DNA from: Marinobacter sediminicola
GTDB lineage: Bacteria > Pseudomonadota > Gammaproteobacteria > Pseudomonadales > Oleiphilaceae
Reading direction: 5' to 3'
DNA: 64,000 bases
Assembly (NCBI RefSeq): GCF_031157525.1
Contig: NZ_JAVIXR010000008.1
Location: forward strand, 124,001 to 188,000
Shown: piece by piece, positions 41,021 through 49,259 of the stretch
Layout: each line of letters starts with the position of its first letter
Position numbering within the stretch: the stretch's first letter is position 1
The notes under the pieces: generated by a model
Database searches by the model: none
Told to the model about the DNA's origin: nothing
What the model saw: only the letters and a program-made list of their open reading frames with translations
Made by a program: the position numbers and the translations under genes

Positions 41021-41776
41021 TCAGTCGGCCTTGATGGCCAGCATGGATACGAAGTTAAAGCACTGGTACCAGATCATTACGCGATCAAAGCCCGACTCCT
41101 TCAGGCGCTGCGTGTGGGCGCTCAGTGTTTCCGGAATCAGAACCTGTTCAATCGCACTGCGTTTCTGGCTTATTTCCAGATCGGAATAGCCGTTGGCGCG
41201 CTTGAACTCGTGGTGCAGGCGGGTTTGAGTGTCTTGTTCTTCTTCTGATTCAAAACGAATTTTTTCCGAGAGAATCAGCACTCCGCCGGGGCGTGTGGCT
41301 TTCGCGATACGGCTTAAAAGGGCGCTGCGCTCTTCGGGAGGGACAAATTGCAGCGTGAAATTTAGAGTCGTAACAGAGGCGTCTGACAGTTCAGTATTCT
41401 GAATGTTTTCGCAGCGAAGGCTCACGGGGAGTGAGTGATCGTCGAGCGCGATATAGTGCTCGCAGCGCTCGATCATGGCAGCGGAATTATCAATGCCCAC
41501 CAGAGCGCAGTCGCCAAAAGGTATGCCGTGACGCATAGCCAGTGTTGAAGCGCCAAGGGAGCAGCCCAGGTCGTAGCAGTTGGAGCCGGCTTGTGCGTAC
41601 TGTTCGGTAATGACTTCTATCATCGGGATGATGGTGGTGTAGCCAGGTACCGATCGCCGGATCATATCCGGGAAAACGCGGGCTACTGCAGCATCAAAAC
41701 GAAAATCCTCCGGTTGCCGCTCTGTTGCGAAGAGGCGATCCGTGAGGGATTGTGTTGGTCGGTCGGACTTACTCAT
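41021..41776 (-). CDS. cmoA: Carboxy-S-adenosyl-L-methionine synthase
   Basis: A 251-residue methyltransferase-fold enzyme that makes carboxy-SAM from SAM and prephenate for CmoB. The start is the ATG of MSKSDRPTQSLTDRLF; the frame continues 108 nt upstream into the previous gene, but the family begins here. Motifs: FDAAVARVFPDMIRRSVPGY, YDLGCSLGASTLAMR, VGIDNSAAMIERC and LNFTLQFVPPEER. Its start overlaps the upstream small membrane protein gene by 8 nt, so the two are translationally coupled. Confidence 0.96.
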   Translation of the reverse strand: MSKSDRPTQSLTDRLFATERQPEDFRFDAAVARVFPDMIRRSVPGYTTIIPMIEVITEQYAQAGSNCYDLGCSLGASTLAMRHGIPFGDCALVGIDNSAAMIERCEHYIALDDHSLPVSLRCENIQNTELSDASVTTLNFTLQFVPPEERSALLSRIAKATRPGGVLILSEKIRFESEEEQDTQTRLHHEFKRANGYSDLEISQKRSAIEQVLIPETLSAHTQRLKESGFDRVMIWYQCFNFVSMLAIKAD

Positions 41777-42104
41777 TGCCCACCTCCGGGGCTGGCGAAG
41801 AGCAGCGCACGCCGCGCTTCTTGTAATCCACAAGGATGCCGCGGAAAGTCGGGTCAGTGTCAGCTGCGATAGCCATGTAGCCATTCTCGCAAACTGCGTG
41901 GAGCTCCGAGGACTTCGGGGACATGCGGAACGTTTCGCCCGGCTTTATATGAATCGCCTGGAATTCCCCCAGTGGTACATGATCCTTGTTGTCCGAATGC
42001 GTGATTTTTCCGCTTAGTTCCAGCACCAATACGGTGCCGACAATTGCGATCAGGGCGGTCACTAAAAGACTGCGGATACTGTAGTTGGCCTCGTTCTGGC
42101 TCAT
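41769..42104 (-). CDS. Membrane-anchored hypothetical protein upstream of cmoA
   Basis: A 111-residue protein with one transmembrane helix (about 11-32, LLVTALIAIVGTVLVLEL) and a soluble domain outside the cytoplasm or anchored at the membrane. Two cysteines (C72 and C100 approximately) could form a disulfide in the periplasm. I do not recognise the family. The last bases overlap the cmoA start by 8 nt, and srkA lies 30 nt upstream, so it is an operon member, but no link between its function and tRNA modification is apparent. Confidence 0.7.
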   Translation of the reverse strand: MSQNEANYSIRSLLVTALIAIVGTVLVLELSGKITHSDNKDHVPLGEFQAIHIKPGETFRMSPKSSELHAVCENGYMAIAADTDPTFRGILVDYKKRGVRCSSPAPEVGNE

Positions 42105-42134
42105 GCCTACCTCGTTTTGAATGTGAGTGAGTGG

Positions 42135-43136
42135 TCAGTACTGACCGGGGAGTGTAATGGAGGGCGCCTGCAGTGCTCCCAACTGTTCTCTCAAGGACAA
42201 GATCTGATCTGACCAGAATCTGGGCTGGCCAAACCAGGGGAAAAAGCGTGGAAATGCGGGGTCGTTCCAGCGTTTCGCAAGCCAGGCGCAGTGGCTGATC
42301 TGGCGATAGCACCGCAAAGGCTCAACAAGGTGTCGTTCTCGCCGATTGAAATCGCGGAAGGTTTCATAGCCTTCCAGTAATTCGCCCAGTTGGGCACCGC
42401 GCTCGTGATCATCGCCGTTAAGAAGCAGCCACATATCCTGCATGGCGGGCCCAGCGCGACAGTCGTCCAGGTCCACAAACAGCATCTGCTCGTCCCTGCA
42501 CAATATGTTTCCGGCATGGCAATCGCCGTGCAGGCGAATAGTTTCAACCTCACCGGCATCTTCAATTCGGGCGCGGCAGTATGTCAGCAGGTCTGGAATC
42601 AGGCTATCCCAGGCGGGCCTGAGGTCCTTCGGGATCCAGTCTCCTTCCAGTAAGAGTTGGTTGCTTGTCTCAATGCCATCCATGGGCGATAAGGCCACGC
42701 GATGACGAAAGGGCTTGAGAGCCCCGATGTTGTGAATCTGCCCCAGCCACTGTCCCAGCCTGTACAGGGTGTCGGTAACACTGGTGTCTGGCGCCTGCCC
42801 GCCCCGCTGGTTAAACGCGGCAAACATGAAATCACCGTGCTTTCCGAGTGTGTCACCGGAAGGCATCACCAGTGGTGCCACAACGGGAATATCGGCGGCC
42901 AGCAGTTCACGGGTAAACTCGTGCTCTTCCCGCACCTGCTCCTCGGTCCAGCGGCCTGGGCGATAGAACTTGGCGATCACCGGAGCGCCTTCATCCAGTC
43001 CCACCTGATACACCCGGTTTTCATAGCTGTTCAAGGCAAATAGACGACCGCTGACTGCGAAACCGGCATCCTCCATCGCATCCAGAATGGCATCCGGGGT
43101 CAAGGCATCGTATGGATGGGCTGAAACGTTCATCAT
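42135..43136 (-). CDS. srkA: Stress response Ser/Thr kinase (SrkA/YihE/RdoA)
   Basis: About 333 residues of the aminoglycoside-phosphotransferase-like kinase fold. SrkA in Escherichia coli protects against stress-induced cell death. The N-terminus MNVSAHPYDALTPDAILDAM matches the family start; two adjacent ATGs (43136 and 43133) are equivalent. Motifs: NSYENRVYQVGLDEG (glycine-loop equivalent), VIAKFYRPGRWT with the ATP-binding Lys, IRLHGDCHAGNILC (catalytic loop) and LFVDLDDC (metal-binding Asp). The long upstream frame to 43271 is not supported. It leads a minus-strand group with the small membrane gene and cmoAB. Confidence 0.92.
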   Translation of the reverse strand: MMNVSAHPYDALTPDAILDAMEDAGFAVSGRLFALNSYENRVYQVGLDEGAPVIAKFYRPGRWTEEQVREEHEFTRELLAADIPVVAPLVMPSGDTLGKHGDFMFAAFNQRGGQAPDTSVTDTLYRLGQWLGQIHNIGALKPFRHRVALSPMDGIETSNQLLLEGDWIPKDLRPAWDSLIPDLLTYCRARIEDAGEVETIRLHGDCHAGNILCRDEQMLFVDLDDCRAGPAMQDMWLLLNGDDHERGAQLGELLEGYETFRDFNRRERHLVEPLRCYRQISHCAWLAKRWNDPAFPRFFPWFGQPRFWSDQILSLREQLGALQAPSITLPGQY

Positions 43137-43310
43137 AAGGCGAGGCCATGCTGGTAAATGTTGGGCCCAAGTATACCTGCTTGGAAGCGCTCCCGTAATG
43201 CGAGTGCGGGATGTTCCTATGGGTTCCGGCATGGCAAAGATTGGGTTAACGTAAACGGTCTCGGTTCCCATTTTCGGGACAGGTTAATTTACAGGCAGCA
43301 GGGGCAGTCG

Positions 43311-44420
43311 GTGGAAAGCGATCTTCTGGAAGTGGATACCCTGGTTGTCGGGGCTGGAGTGGTTGGCCTCGCGGTGGGCAGAGCTATGGCGCAAGTCGGG
43401 CACGAGGTGATTGTGCTGGAGGCGGGAGATCATTTTGGTGAAGGTATCTCGTCTCGTAATAGTGAAGTCATTCACGCAGGAATCTACTACCCGGACAACT
43501 CCCTCAAAGCCCGGCTTTGTGTTGAAGGTCGGCGTCAGTTGTACCAATACTGCGAGAGCCATAAAGTCGGGTATCAAAAATGCGGCAAGTGGATTGTTGC
43601 TACCAGTGAGGCGCAAAATACCGGGCTTGAAAATATTCAAGCTCAGGCGTTAGCCAACTGTGTTCCTTTGGAGTTGTTTGACGGTCCCACCGTTGCTCGG
43701 CGGTTGCCTGAAGTTTGCGTCAGTGCCGGGCTCTGGTCGCCGGAAACCGGCATAGTTGACACCCACGGCCTGATGCTTGCACTGTTGGGTGAGTTGGAAG
43801 ATGCGGGTGGCTCGCTGGTGCTACGTTCGCCGGTTGAGCGCATAGAGTCAGGGGGCGGAACGCATGTTTTATGGGTTGGCGGTGCTGAGCCATTAAGGGT
43901 CAGGGCGCGCAATCTTGTAAATGCCGCTGGCTTGGGTGCGGTGCCATTGACCCGGAACTGGGTAGGGCTTCCCGATGTGCAGAAGCCCTCGCAATGGTTC
44001 GCCCGGGGAGTCTATTTTAGTTACGGCGGTCGTCACCCATTCAAAAACCTGATTTATCCGGTTCCGGAACCGGGTGGGCTGGGTGTTCATCTCACCCTCG
44101 ATCTTGCCGGTCAGGCGCGCTTTGGCCCGGATGTGGAATGGATAGAGAGGGAGGATTACGGGGTTGATCCTGAACGGGTTCATTCCTTTGTGTCGGGTAT
44201 CCGGAAGTGGTGGCCCGGCCTTGAATCAGCGCGTCTTCAGCCAGCGTATGCGGGGATCCGGCCAAAGCTGAAAGATGCGGGGGGCGGCTTTTTTGATTTC
44301 CGGATTGATGGCCCGCAGGAGCATGGTGTTCCAGGGCTGGTAAACCTGTTTGGTATCGAGTCGCCTGGCCTGACATCCTGTTTGGCCATTGCGGGTTTGG
44401 TGAGGGACAAACTGGCGTAA
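43311..44420 (+). CDS. FAD-dependent oxidoreductase (L-2-hydroxyglutarate dehydrogenase-like)
   Basis: A 369-residue DAO-family flavoprotein. The dinucleotide-binding motif is VVGAGVVGLAVGRAMAQVG close to the N-terminus, followed by LEAGDHFGEGISSRNSEVIHAGIYYP, the conserved LhgO/L2HGDH segment. GIVDTHGLMLAL and the C-terminal YAGIRPKL and LFGIESPGLTSCLAIA also fit that group. The substrate is probably L-2-hydroxyglutarate or a related 2-hydroxy acid. GTG 43311 is chosen because AGGGG lies 7 nt upstream and the Rossmann motif starts right after; the ORF upstream (from 43158) overlaps the divergent srkA promoter region. It is convergent with comF, 13 nt apart. Confidence 0.82.
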   Translation: MESDLLEVDTLVVGAGVVGLAVGRAMAQVGHEVIVLEAGDHFGEGISSRNSEVIHAGIYYPDNSLKARLCVEGRRQLYQYCESHKVGYQKCGKWIVATSEAQNTGLENIQAQALANCVPLELFDGPTVARRLPEVCVSAGLWSPETGIVDTHGLMLALLGELEDAGGSLVLRSPVERIESGGGTHVLWVGGAEPLRVRARNLVNAAGLGAVPLTRNWVGLPDVQKPSQWFARGVYFSYGGRHPFKNLIYPVPEPGGLGVHLTLDLAGQARFGPDVEWIEREDYGVDPERVHSFVSGIRKWWPGLESARLQPAYAGIRPKLKDAGGGFFDFRIDGPQEHGVPGLVNLFGIESPGLTSCLAIAGLVRDKLA

Positions 44421-44433
44421 CAGCGAGGAAATT

Positions 44434-45177
44434 TTACCCCGGCGTTCTGGCCAGAGCCCAAACCTGAATCTCTTTTGCGCCTGCGTCCTGCAGAGCAGAC
44501 GCGAGTATTCTTACGGTTGCTCCGGTCGTCACCACGTCATCCACAATGGCAATCCGTTCTGGTACCTTCGCACACACCTCAAATACGCCGCGTAAATTTT
44601 GCAGTCTGGCTTCTCTGCTCAGACCGCGCTGAGCCTGCACTTTTCGAACCCTGCGGACAATCCCTGCATCAACCGGAATATCCAGAGCATCCCCCAGCCG
44701 TTCGGCTATATCCCGGGCCTGATTGAACCCGCGCTCACGACGGCGCGCATAAATCATGGGTGAGGGAATGAGCACCTGCGGTTTTTCATGGGTTTGATCC
44801 CGGAATGTCGATTCGAGGTGGGCCGTAAGGCCTGCAATCAGAGGTCGGGCAAACTTATGCTGCCGGTTGTATTTGTATCGGCTGATCATGCCGTCGACCG
44901 GATACTGGTAGCGCCAGGGTATAAATGAGCGATCGAAGGGCGGCGGTGATATCAGGCAGTGGCCGCAAGCCAGCTCATTGGCGACGTGCGACATTGGTAG
45001 GGCACAGCAGCGACAGTGCCACCGGTTAACCGGAAGATCGGCCTGGCAAAATTCGCATAAACCATTGTTGGCATTAGAAGAAAGGCAGCCGACACAGTCG
45101 CCTTTGCTTTTCTCGCTGTTAACCAGTTTGGAATTTAAGGTTGACAGCCAGCTCAGTCCCTTTATCATCTGATTCAT
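44434..45177 (-). CDS. ComF-family phosphoribosyltransferase-like protein
   Basis: About 247 residues. The N-terminus has a zinc-ribbon-like cysteine cluster (CVGC, CEFC, CRCC, CGHC between about residues 27 and 80), and the C-terminal half is a type I phosphoribosyltransferase fold with the PRPP loop IAIVDDVVTTGATV. ComF proteins assist natural transformation in some bacteria, but in this gene neighbourhood (next to bioB, as in pseudomonads) the role is unknown. The start MNQMIKGL is chosen because the longer frame runs into bioB. The bioB promoter lies inside its first codons on the other strand. Confidence 0.87.
   Translation of the reverse strand: MNQMIKGLSWLSTLNSKLVNSEKSKGDCVGCLSSNANNGLCEFCQADLPVNRWHCRCCALPMSHVANELACGHCLISPPPFDRSFIPWRYQYPVDGMISRYKYNRQHKFARPLIAGLTAHLESTFRDQTHEKPQVLIPSPMIYARRRERGFNQARDIAERLGDALDIPVDAGIVRRVRKVQAQRGLSREARLQNLRGVFEVCAKVPERIAIVDDVVTTGATVRILASALQDAGAKEIQVWALARTPG
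45141..45168 (+). promoter_or_regulatory. Sigma70 promoter of the bio operon
   Basis: A perfect TTGACA (45141-45146), a 16-nt spacer and TATCAT (45163-45168, 5 of 6 matches). Transcription would start near 45175, just upstream of the BirA operator. It lies within the 5' end of the divergent comF coding sequence. Confidence 0.75.
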
Positions 45178-45209
45178 CCGTAAACCCAGAGACCGAAAAA
45201 GGTTAACAG
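45178..45209. promoter_or_regulatory. BirA (biotin repressor) operator
   Basis: CCGTAAACC (45178-45186), 14 nt, then GGTTAACAG (45201-45209). This matches the gammaproteobacterial BirA consensus TTGTAAACC-N14/15-GGTTTACAA in both half sites and in spacing. It covers the start of the bio transcript and ends 9 nt before the bioB ATG, overlapping its ribosome binding site. It also abuts the comF start codon. Confidence 0.8.
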
Positions 45210-45218
45210 GACTTCTGC

Positions 45219-46277
45219 ATGACTGCCACCGCATTACGTCACGATTGGACGCTTCAGGAAGCACGCTCACTTTTCGAGCTTCCGTTTAATGACTTGTTGT
45301 TCCGTGCTCAGTCGGTTCACCGGCAGAACTTTGATCCCAATGAGGTGCAGGTAAGCACTCTGCTTTCTATCAAGACAGGCGCATGCCCGGAGGATTGCAA
45401 GTACTGCCCTCAGAGCGGTCACTACAACACCGGGCTGGAAAAGGAAAAGCTGCTGGAGCTTGAGAAGGTGGTTGCAGAGGCCAGGGCTGCGCGGGAAAAA
45501 GGCGCATCACGCTTTTGCATGGGCGCTGCATGGCGTAGCCCAACGGCGAAGGATATGCCGTATGTTCTGGATATGGTGCGGGAGGTGAAGTCGCTGGGCC
45601 TCGAGACCTGCATGACGCTGGGCATGTTGAAGCCTGAGCAGGCGGCAGAGCTGGCTGAGGCCGGTCTGGATTACTACAACCATAACCTGGATACATCCGA
45701 GAAGTACTACAGCCATATTATTACTACTCGTACCTATCAGGATCGCCTGGATACGTTGGAAAACGTGCGTAATGCCGGTATGAAGGTGTGCTGTGGCGGC
45801 ATTATGGGTATGGGGGAAGATGAGGATGATCGGGTGGGCATGCTGGTTCAACTGGCCAACCTTCCGCAGCACCCTGAAAGTGTGCCGGTGAATATGCTGG
45901 TGAAGGTGAAGGGAACTCCCATGGAGAATGTGGAAGATCTGGATCCGTTTGAGTTTATTCGTGTGCTTGCGGTTGCTCGTATCATGATGCCGGCGTCTCA
46001 TGTGCGTTTGTCAGCGGGTCGGGAGACGATGAATGAGCAGATGCAGGCGCTGTGTTTTCTGGCTGGAGCGAATTCGATTTTTTATGGCGAGAAGTTGTTG
46101 ACGACTTCGAATCCGGAGGCGGATGCGGATATGGCGTTGTTCCGCCGGTTGGGTATTCGGCCTGAGAAGCGGGAACAGTGTGCTTCTGAGGAGCAGGATG
46201 AGGAGGCGATTGTCGACGCTTTGGAGTATGAGGCTAATCGGCATTTGTTTTATGACGCTACTCGGGAAATTGCTTAA
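45219..46277 (+). CDS. bioB: Biotin synthase
   Basis: A 352-residue radical-SAM enzyme that inserts sulfur into dethiobiotin. The SAM cluster motif is [10 protein letters not shown] (about 53-62), and [13 protein letters not shown] and [10 protein letters not shown] follow; the 2Fe-2S cluster ligands include Cys in the FCMGAAWR and MTLGM regions. [12 protein letters not shown] with the Arg ligand of the auxiliary cluster is near residue 265. It is the first gene of bioBFHCD, behind a sigma70 promoter and a BirA operator. Palindromic repeat B lies between it and bioF. Confidence 0.98.
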   Translation: MTATALRHDWTLQEARSLFELPFNDLLFRAQSVHRQNFDPNEVQVSTLLSIKTGACPEDCKYCPQSGHYNTGLEKEKLLELEKVVAEARAAREKGASRFCMGAAWRSPTAKDMPYVLDMVREVKSLGLETCMTLGMLKPEQAAELAEAGLDYYNHNLDTSEKYYSHIITTRTYQDRLDTLENVRNAGMKVCCGGIMGMGEDEDDRVGMLVQLANLPQHPESVPVNMLVKVKGTPMENVEDLDPFEFIRVLAVARIMMPASHVRLSAGRETMNEQMQALCFLAGANSIFYGEKLLTTSNPEADADMALFRRLGIRPEKREQCASEEQDEEAIVDALEYEANRHLFYDATREIA

Positions 46278-46292
46278 ACAAACACCGAGTAG

Positions 46293-46402
46293 GCGGCGGG
46301 TGGGGGCTTCTTCTCGGGATACGCTACGAGCACATCCATGTGCGCTTGTTTCGGGCCGTCCTTGGCCCTCTACAATCCCGAGAAGAAGCCCCCACCCGCC
46401 GC
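46293..46402. repeat. Palindromic intergenic repeat, copy B (inside the bio operon)
   Basis: Perfect 28-bp arms (46293-46320 and 46375-46402; left arm begins GCGGCGGGTGGGG and ends TCTCGGGAT). The 54-nt core (46321-46374) holds CACATCCATGTG and GGGCC/GGCCC hairpins. In reverse complement the core aligns with copy A, including ACAAGCGCACATGGATGTGC. The second hairpin differs in sequence (GGGCC versus GGCC with CATGGATG) but keeps its stem. It starts 15 nt after the bioB stop and ends 81 nt before bioF, so bioB-bioF mRNA must carry it. Confidence 0.9.
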
Positions 46403-46483
46403 TCATAGTCCTCAGTTGCCTACCGCTCAATCATTTCCAGGCCAATAAATATTTACGTTGGTCATTTTTCTGGATGCTTATTT

Positions 46484-47659
46484 GTGCGTGACTTCACCGC
46501 TGAACTGGAACAACGAAAACAGGCTGGGCTATATAGAACGCGCCGGCATATTTCCGGCCCTCAGCAGCCGGTTTTAACTGCTGATGGTAAGCGGTTACTT
46601 TCGTTTTGCAGCAACGACTACCTTGGCCTTGCTAATCATCCTTCCAATCTTGAAGCCCTCAGAGATGCCTTGCCCAAAACAGGGCTGGGCGGTGCGGCTT
46701 CGCATCTGGTTTGTGGGCACCATGAGGCGCATCACTTTTTGGAAGAGCGTCTTGCGGCGTTTACCGGGCGAAGTTCCGCGTTGTTTTTCTCTACCGGTTA
46801 TATGGCCAATCTGGGTGTGATTTCTGCGTTGGTGGGGCGTGGGGATACGGTTTTTTCGGATCGTCTGAATCATGCCTCCATTATTGATGGCTGTATTCTG
46901 AGCCGGGCGAAGGTGCGTCGGTATGGCCATGGGGATGTAGGGTCGCTTGCGGCCATGCTGGCTGAGACGTCGGGCCACAAGCTGGTGGTAACAGACGGTG
47001 TGTTCAGTATGGATGGCGATGTGGCGCCGCTGCGGGAACTGGCGGCGGTGTGTCGCGAGCACGGTGCGTTGCTGGTGGTGGATGATGCTCACGGTTTTGG
47101 TGTGCTTGGACCGCGCGGGCAGGGGAGTGTGGCGGAGTTTGGTTTGTCTGAGGAAAATGTGCCGGTTCTTATTGGCACTTTGGGCAAGGCCGCCGGTACC
47201 AGTGGGGCGTTTGTGGCGGGGCCTGGGGTGTTGATGGACTATTTGGTGCAGAAGGCTCGTACCTATATTTACACCACGGCCATGCCTCCGGCGCTTGCGC
47301 TCGCTACTTGTAACAGTATTGATTTAATAGAACAGGATGATAAGCGGCGAATTCATTTGCAGGGTCTGATTGACCGGTTCCGATGTGAAGCCAAAGCTTT
47401 GGGCTATTCGCTTATGTCCTCTCGCACGCCTATTCAGCCCATTATGGTGGGTGATAACTGGGCTGCTCTGGCGCTGAGCCGGGCGCTTGAAGAACGGGGG
47501 TTGCTGGTGACCGCCATTCGTCCGCCAACGGTGCCAGCCGGTGAGGCGAGGTTGCGGGTTACCTTTAGCGCGGCTCATTCCCATGAGGATCTGGACAGCT
47601 TGATGCAGGCGCTGGCGGATTGTCGGCACCTGTTGGCTGGCGAGGGTGTTGCGGTATGA
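46484..47659 (+). CDS. bioF: 8-amino-7-oxononanoate synthase
   Basis: A 391-residue PLP enzyme that condenses pimeloyl-ACP with alanine. The family landmarks are FCSNDYLGLANHP, GGAASHLVCGHHEAHHFLEE, DRLNHASIIDG, VDDAHGFGVLGPRG and the PLP lysine in LIGTLGKAAGTSGAF (about residue 237). The start is GTG 46484. The stop overlaps the bioH start (ATGA). It lies behind repeat B, which may affect its expression relative to bioB. Confidence 0.96.
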   Translation: MRDFTAELEQRKQAGLYRTRRHISGPQQPVLTADGKRLLSFCSNDYLGLANHPSNLEALRDALPKTGLGGAASHLVCGHHEAHHFLEERLAAFTGRSSALFFSTGYMANLGVISALVGRGDTVFSDRLNHASIIDGCILSRAKVRRYGHGDVGSLAAMLAETSGHKLVVTDGVFSMDGDVAPLRELAAVCREHGALLVVDDAHGFGVLGPRGQGSVAEFGLSEENVPVLIGTLGKAAGTSGAFVAGPGVLMDYLVQKARTYIYTTAMPPALALATCNSIDLIEQDDKRRIHLQGLIDRFRCEAKALGYSLMSSRTPIQPIMVGDNWAALALSRALEERGLLVTAIRPPTVPAGEARLRVTFSAAHSHEDLDSLMQALADCRHLLAGEGVAV

Positions 47660-48405
47660 GTTTTCCGCGAGAGGGCGGGCGCCTTGTTGTCGTTGGGGGC
47701 TGGGGCGTGCGTGCAGAGATGCTGGAAGATCTGTACCGGTCCTGGCCGGGCAGGGTTGAGGTGGTGTCGCTGGATGATGATCTTGTAACACGCTGCGATT
47801 CTGTGGCGGATGTGGCCGACGTGCTTTTACAGCGGTATCCTGGGCCCTCTGTCTGGATGGGGTGGTCTCTCGGTGCGCAGGTTGTTATGGCGGCCGCGAG
47901 TCGGAACGCGAAGGCAGTTTCTGCTGCGATCACACTTGCGGGTTTTCCCAAGTTTATTGCTGATGAACGCTGGCTTAACGGCATGTCTGAAGAAGAGTTT
48001 GGGGTGTTCAGCCGAGGCTTGAGTCGTGAAACTGAACGCTATTGGATGCATTTTCTGCTGCTGATGATAAATGGCTCAGCAAGCGCTTTGGCGGAGCGCC
48101 AGCGGCTTAAACCCTGGCTTGGTCAGGGCGCCCCCGTATCGTCACCAAATCTGGTTAAGAGTCTTCGCTGGTTGGAGCGAAGCGATCAGCGTCTGTTGTG
48201 GTCCCAAGTGAATGTTCCTGTTCTTCATATAACTGGTGCCTGCGACCAGGTGGTGGCGACCTGGGTTGGCGCTTTGGAAACTCAGCCATCTTCCATTGAA
48301 ATCAGCATTCCCGGCATGGCTCACTGGCCGGGCGGTGTGTTTGCAGATGAGTGCATAGCGGTAATTGAGCGGTTTCTTGGGTCTTCCACTGGTATGGCGT
48401 CATGA
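47656..48405 (+). CDS. bioH: Pimeloyl-ACP methyl ester esterase (BioH-like alpha/beta hydrolase)
   Basis: A 249-residue hydrolase predicted to release pimeloyl-ACP from its methyl ester before BioF. The nucleophile elbow is GWSLGAQ (about residue 83), the acid is in ITGACDQVV and the His in GMAHWPGG. The sequence is divergent from Escherichia coli BioH, so the name rests on its operon position between bioF and bioC. It overlaps both neighbours by four bases (ATGA at 47656 and 48402). The frame extends 36 nt upstream into bioF without support. Confidence 0.82.
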   Translation: MSFPREGGRLVVVGGWGVRAEMLEDLYRSWPGRVEVVSLDDDLVTRCDSVADVADVLLQRYPGPSVWMGWSLGAQVVMAAASRNAKAVSAAITLAGFPKFIADERWLNGMSEEEFGVFSRGLSRETERYWMHFLLLMINGSASALAERQRLKPWLGQGAPVSSPNLVKSLRWLERSDQRLLWSQVNVPVLHITGACDQVVATWVGALETQPSSIEISIPGMAHWPGGVFADECIAVIERFLGSSTGMAS

Positions 48406-49238
48406 GCTCTCTTGCGGTGAATGCTTCCTGTCCGGCAAGTAAGAGGGATATAGCTCGGGAGTTCGGCAAGGCTCGAGCCACCTATGAGAGTGCGTCCCGG
48501 TTGCAACGGCTTATGGGCAACGAGATGCTCGAGCGGCTGGAAGGCCAAGCTGATCCAGATTGCGCCCGTGTTCTGGATCTTGGCTGCGGCACCGGTTGGT
48601 TTACCCGCATGTTGGCCAATCTCATGCCCCCGGGGAGTGTGACAGGCATGGATCTTTCGCCCGGCATGGTAGAGCACGCGATTGCACACAGCGCCCCTAA
48701 CACTGCGTGGATAGTTGCAGATGCCGAGGCTATTCCGTTGCCTGACCAAAGCTGTGATCTGATTTTCAGCAATCTCATGATCCAGTGGTGTGCGACACCA
48801 GCAAAAGTTCTGCAGGAGTGTCGGCGGGTGCTCAGGCCCGGCGGTAAATTGATGATCTCAACGCTTCTGGAGGGGACCTTGAGGGAGCTGGATCAAGCCT
48901 GGCAGAAAGCGGACCCCGGACAGAGTCATATCAACCGGTTTGAGACGGAAGCGGCGTTCAAACGCGCAGTGCTGGATGAGTTGCCTGGGGCGCATGTTGA
49001 AACGCGTACTTTGCTATTACCCTATGCTTCTCCCCTCACTCTCGCCGCGGAGCTGAAGCAGTTGGGTGCGGGCTACAAACATGCCGGCAGGCGGCAAACG
49101 GCTACAGCGCCAAGCCGATTTCGCGCCATGTGCCAGCATTACCCCACAGCTCCAGAAGGCGGTGTTATCGCAAGTTATGAGGCGGCCTGGGTCTACTGGT
49201 CATGCCCTGATTCCGATAGCAAAACACTGATTGATTAA
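48402..49238 (+). CDS. bioC: Malonyl-ACP O-methyltransferase
   Basis: A 278-residue SAM-dependent methyltransferase that masks malonyl-ACP so that fatty acid synthesis can extend it to pimeloyl-ACP. An N-terminal KRDIAREFGKARATYESAS segment matches BioC. The SAM motif is VLDLGCGTGWFTRMLA (about 52-67), followed by GMDLSPGMVEHA and DLIFSNLMIQWC. It is coupled to bioH by overlapping start and stop and lies 21 nt before bioD. Confidence 0.94.
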   Translation: MSSLAVNASCPASKRDIAREFGKARATYESASRLQRLMGNEMLERLEGQADPDCARVLDLGCGTGWFTRMLANLMPPGSVTGMDLSPGMVEHAIAHSAPNTAWIVADAEAIPLPDQSCDLIFSNLMIQWCATPAKVLQECRRVLRPGGKLMISTLLEGTLRELDQAWQKADPGQSHINRFETEAAFKRAVLDELPGAHVETRTLLLPYASPLTLAAELKQLGAGYKHAGRRQTATAPSRFRAMCQHYPTAPEGGVIASYEAAWVYWSCPDSDSKTLID

Positions 49239-49259
49239 AGGGTAGGTTGACTGGCTTTT

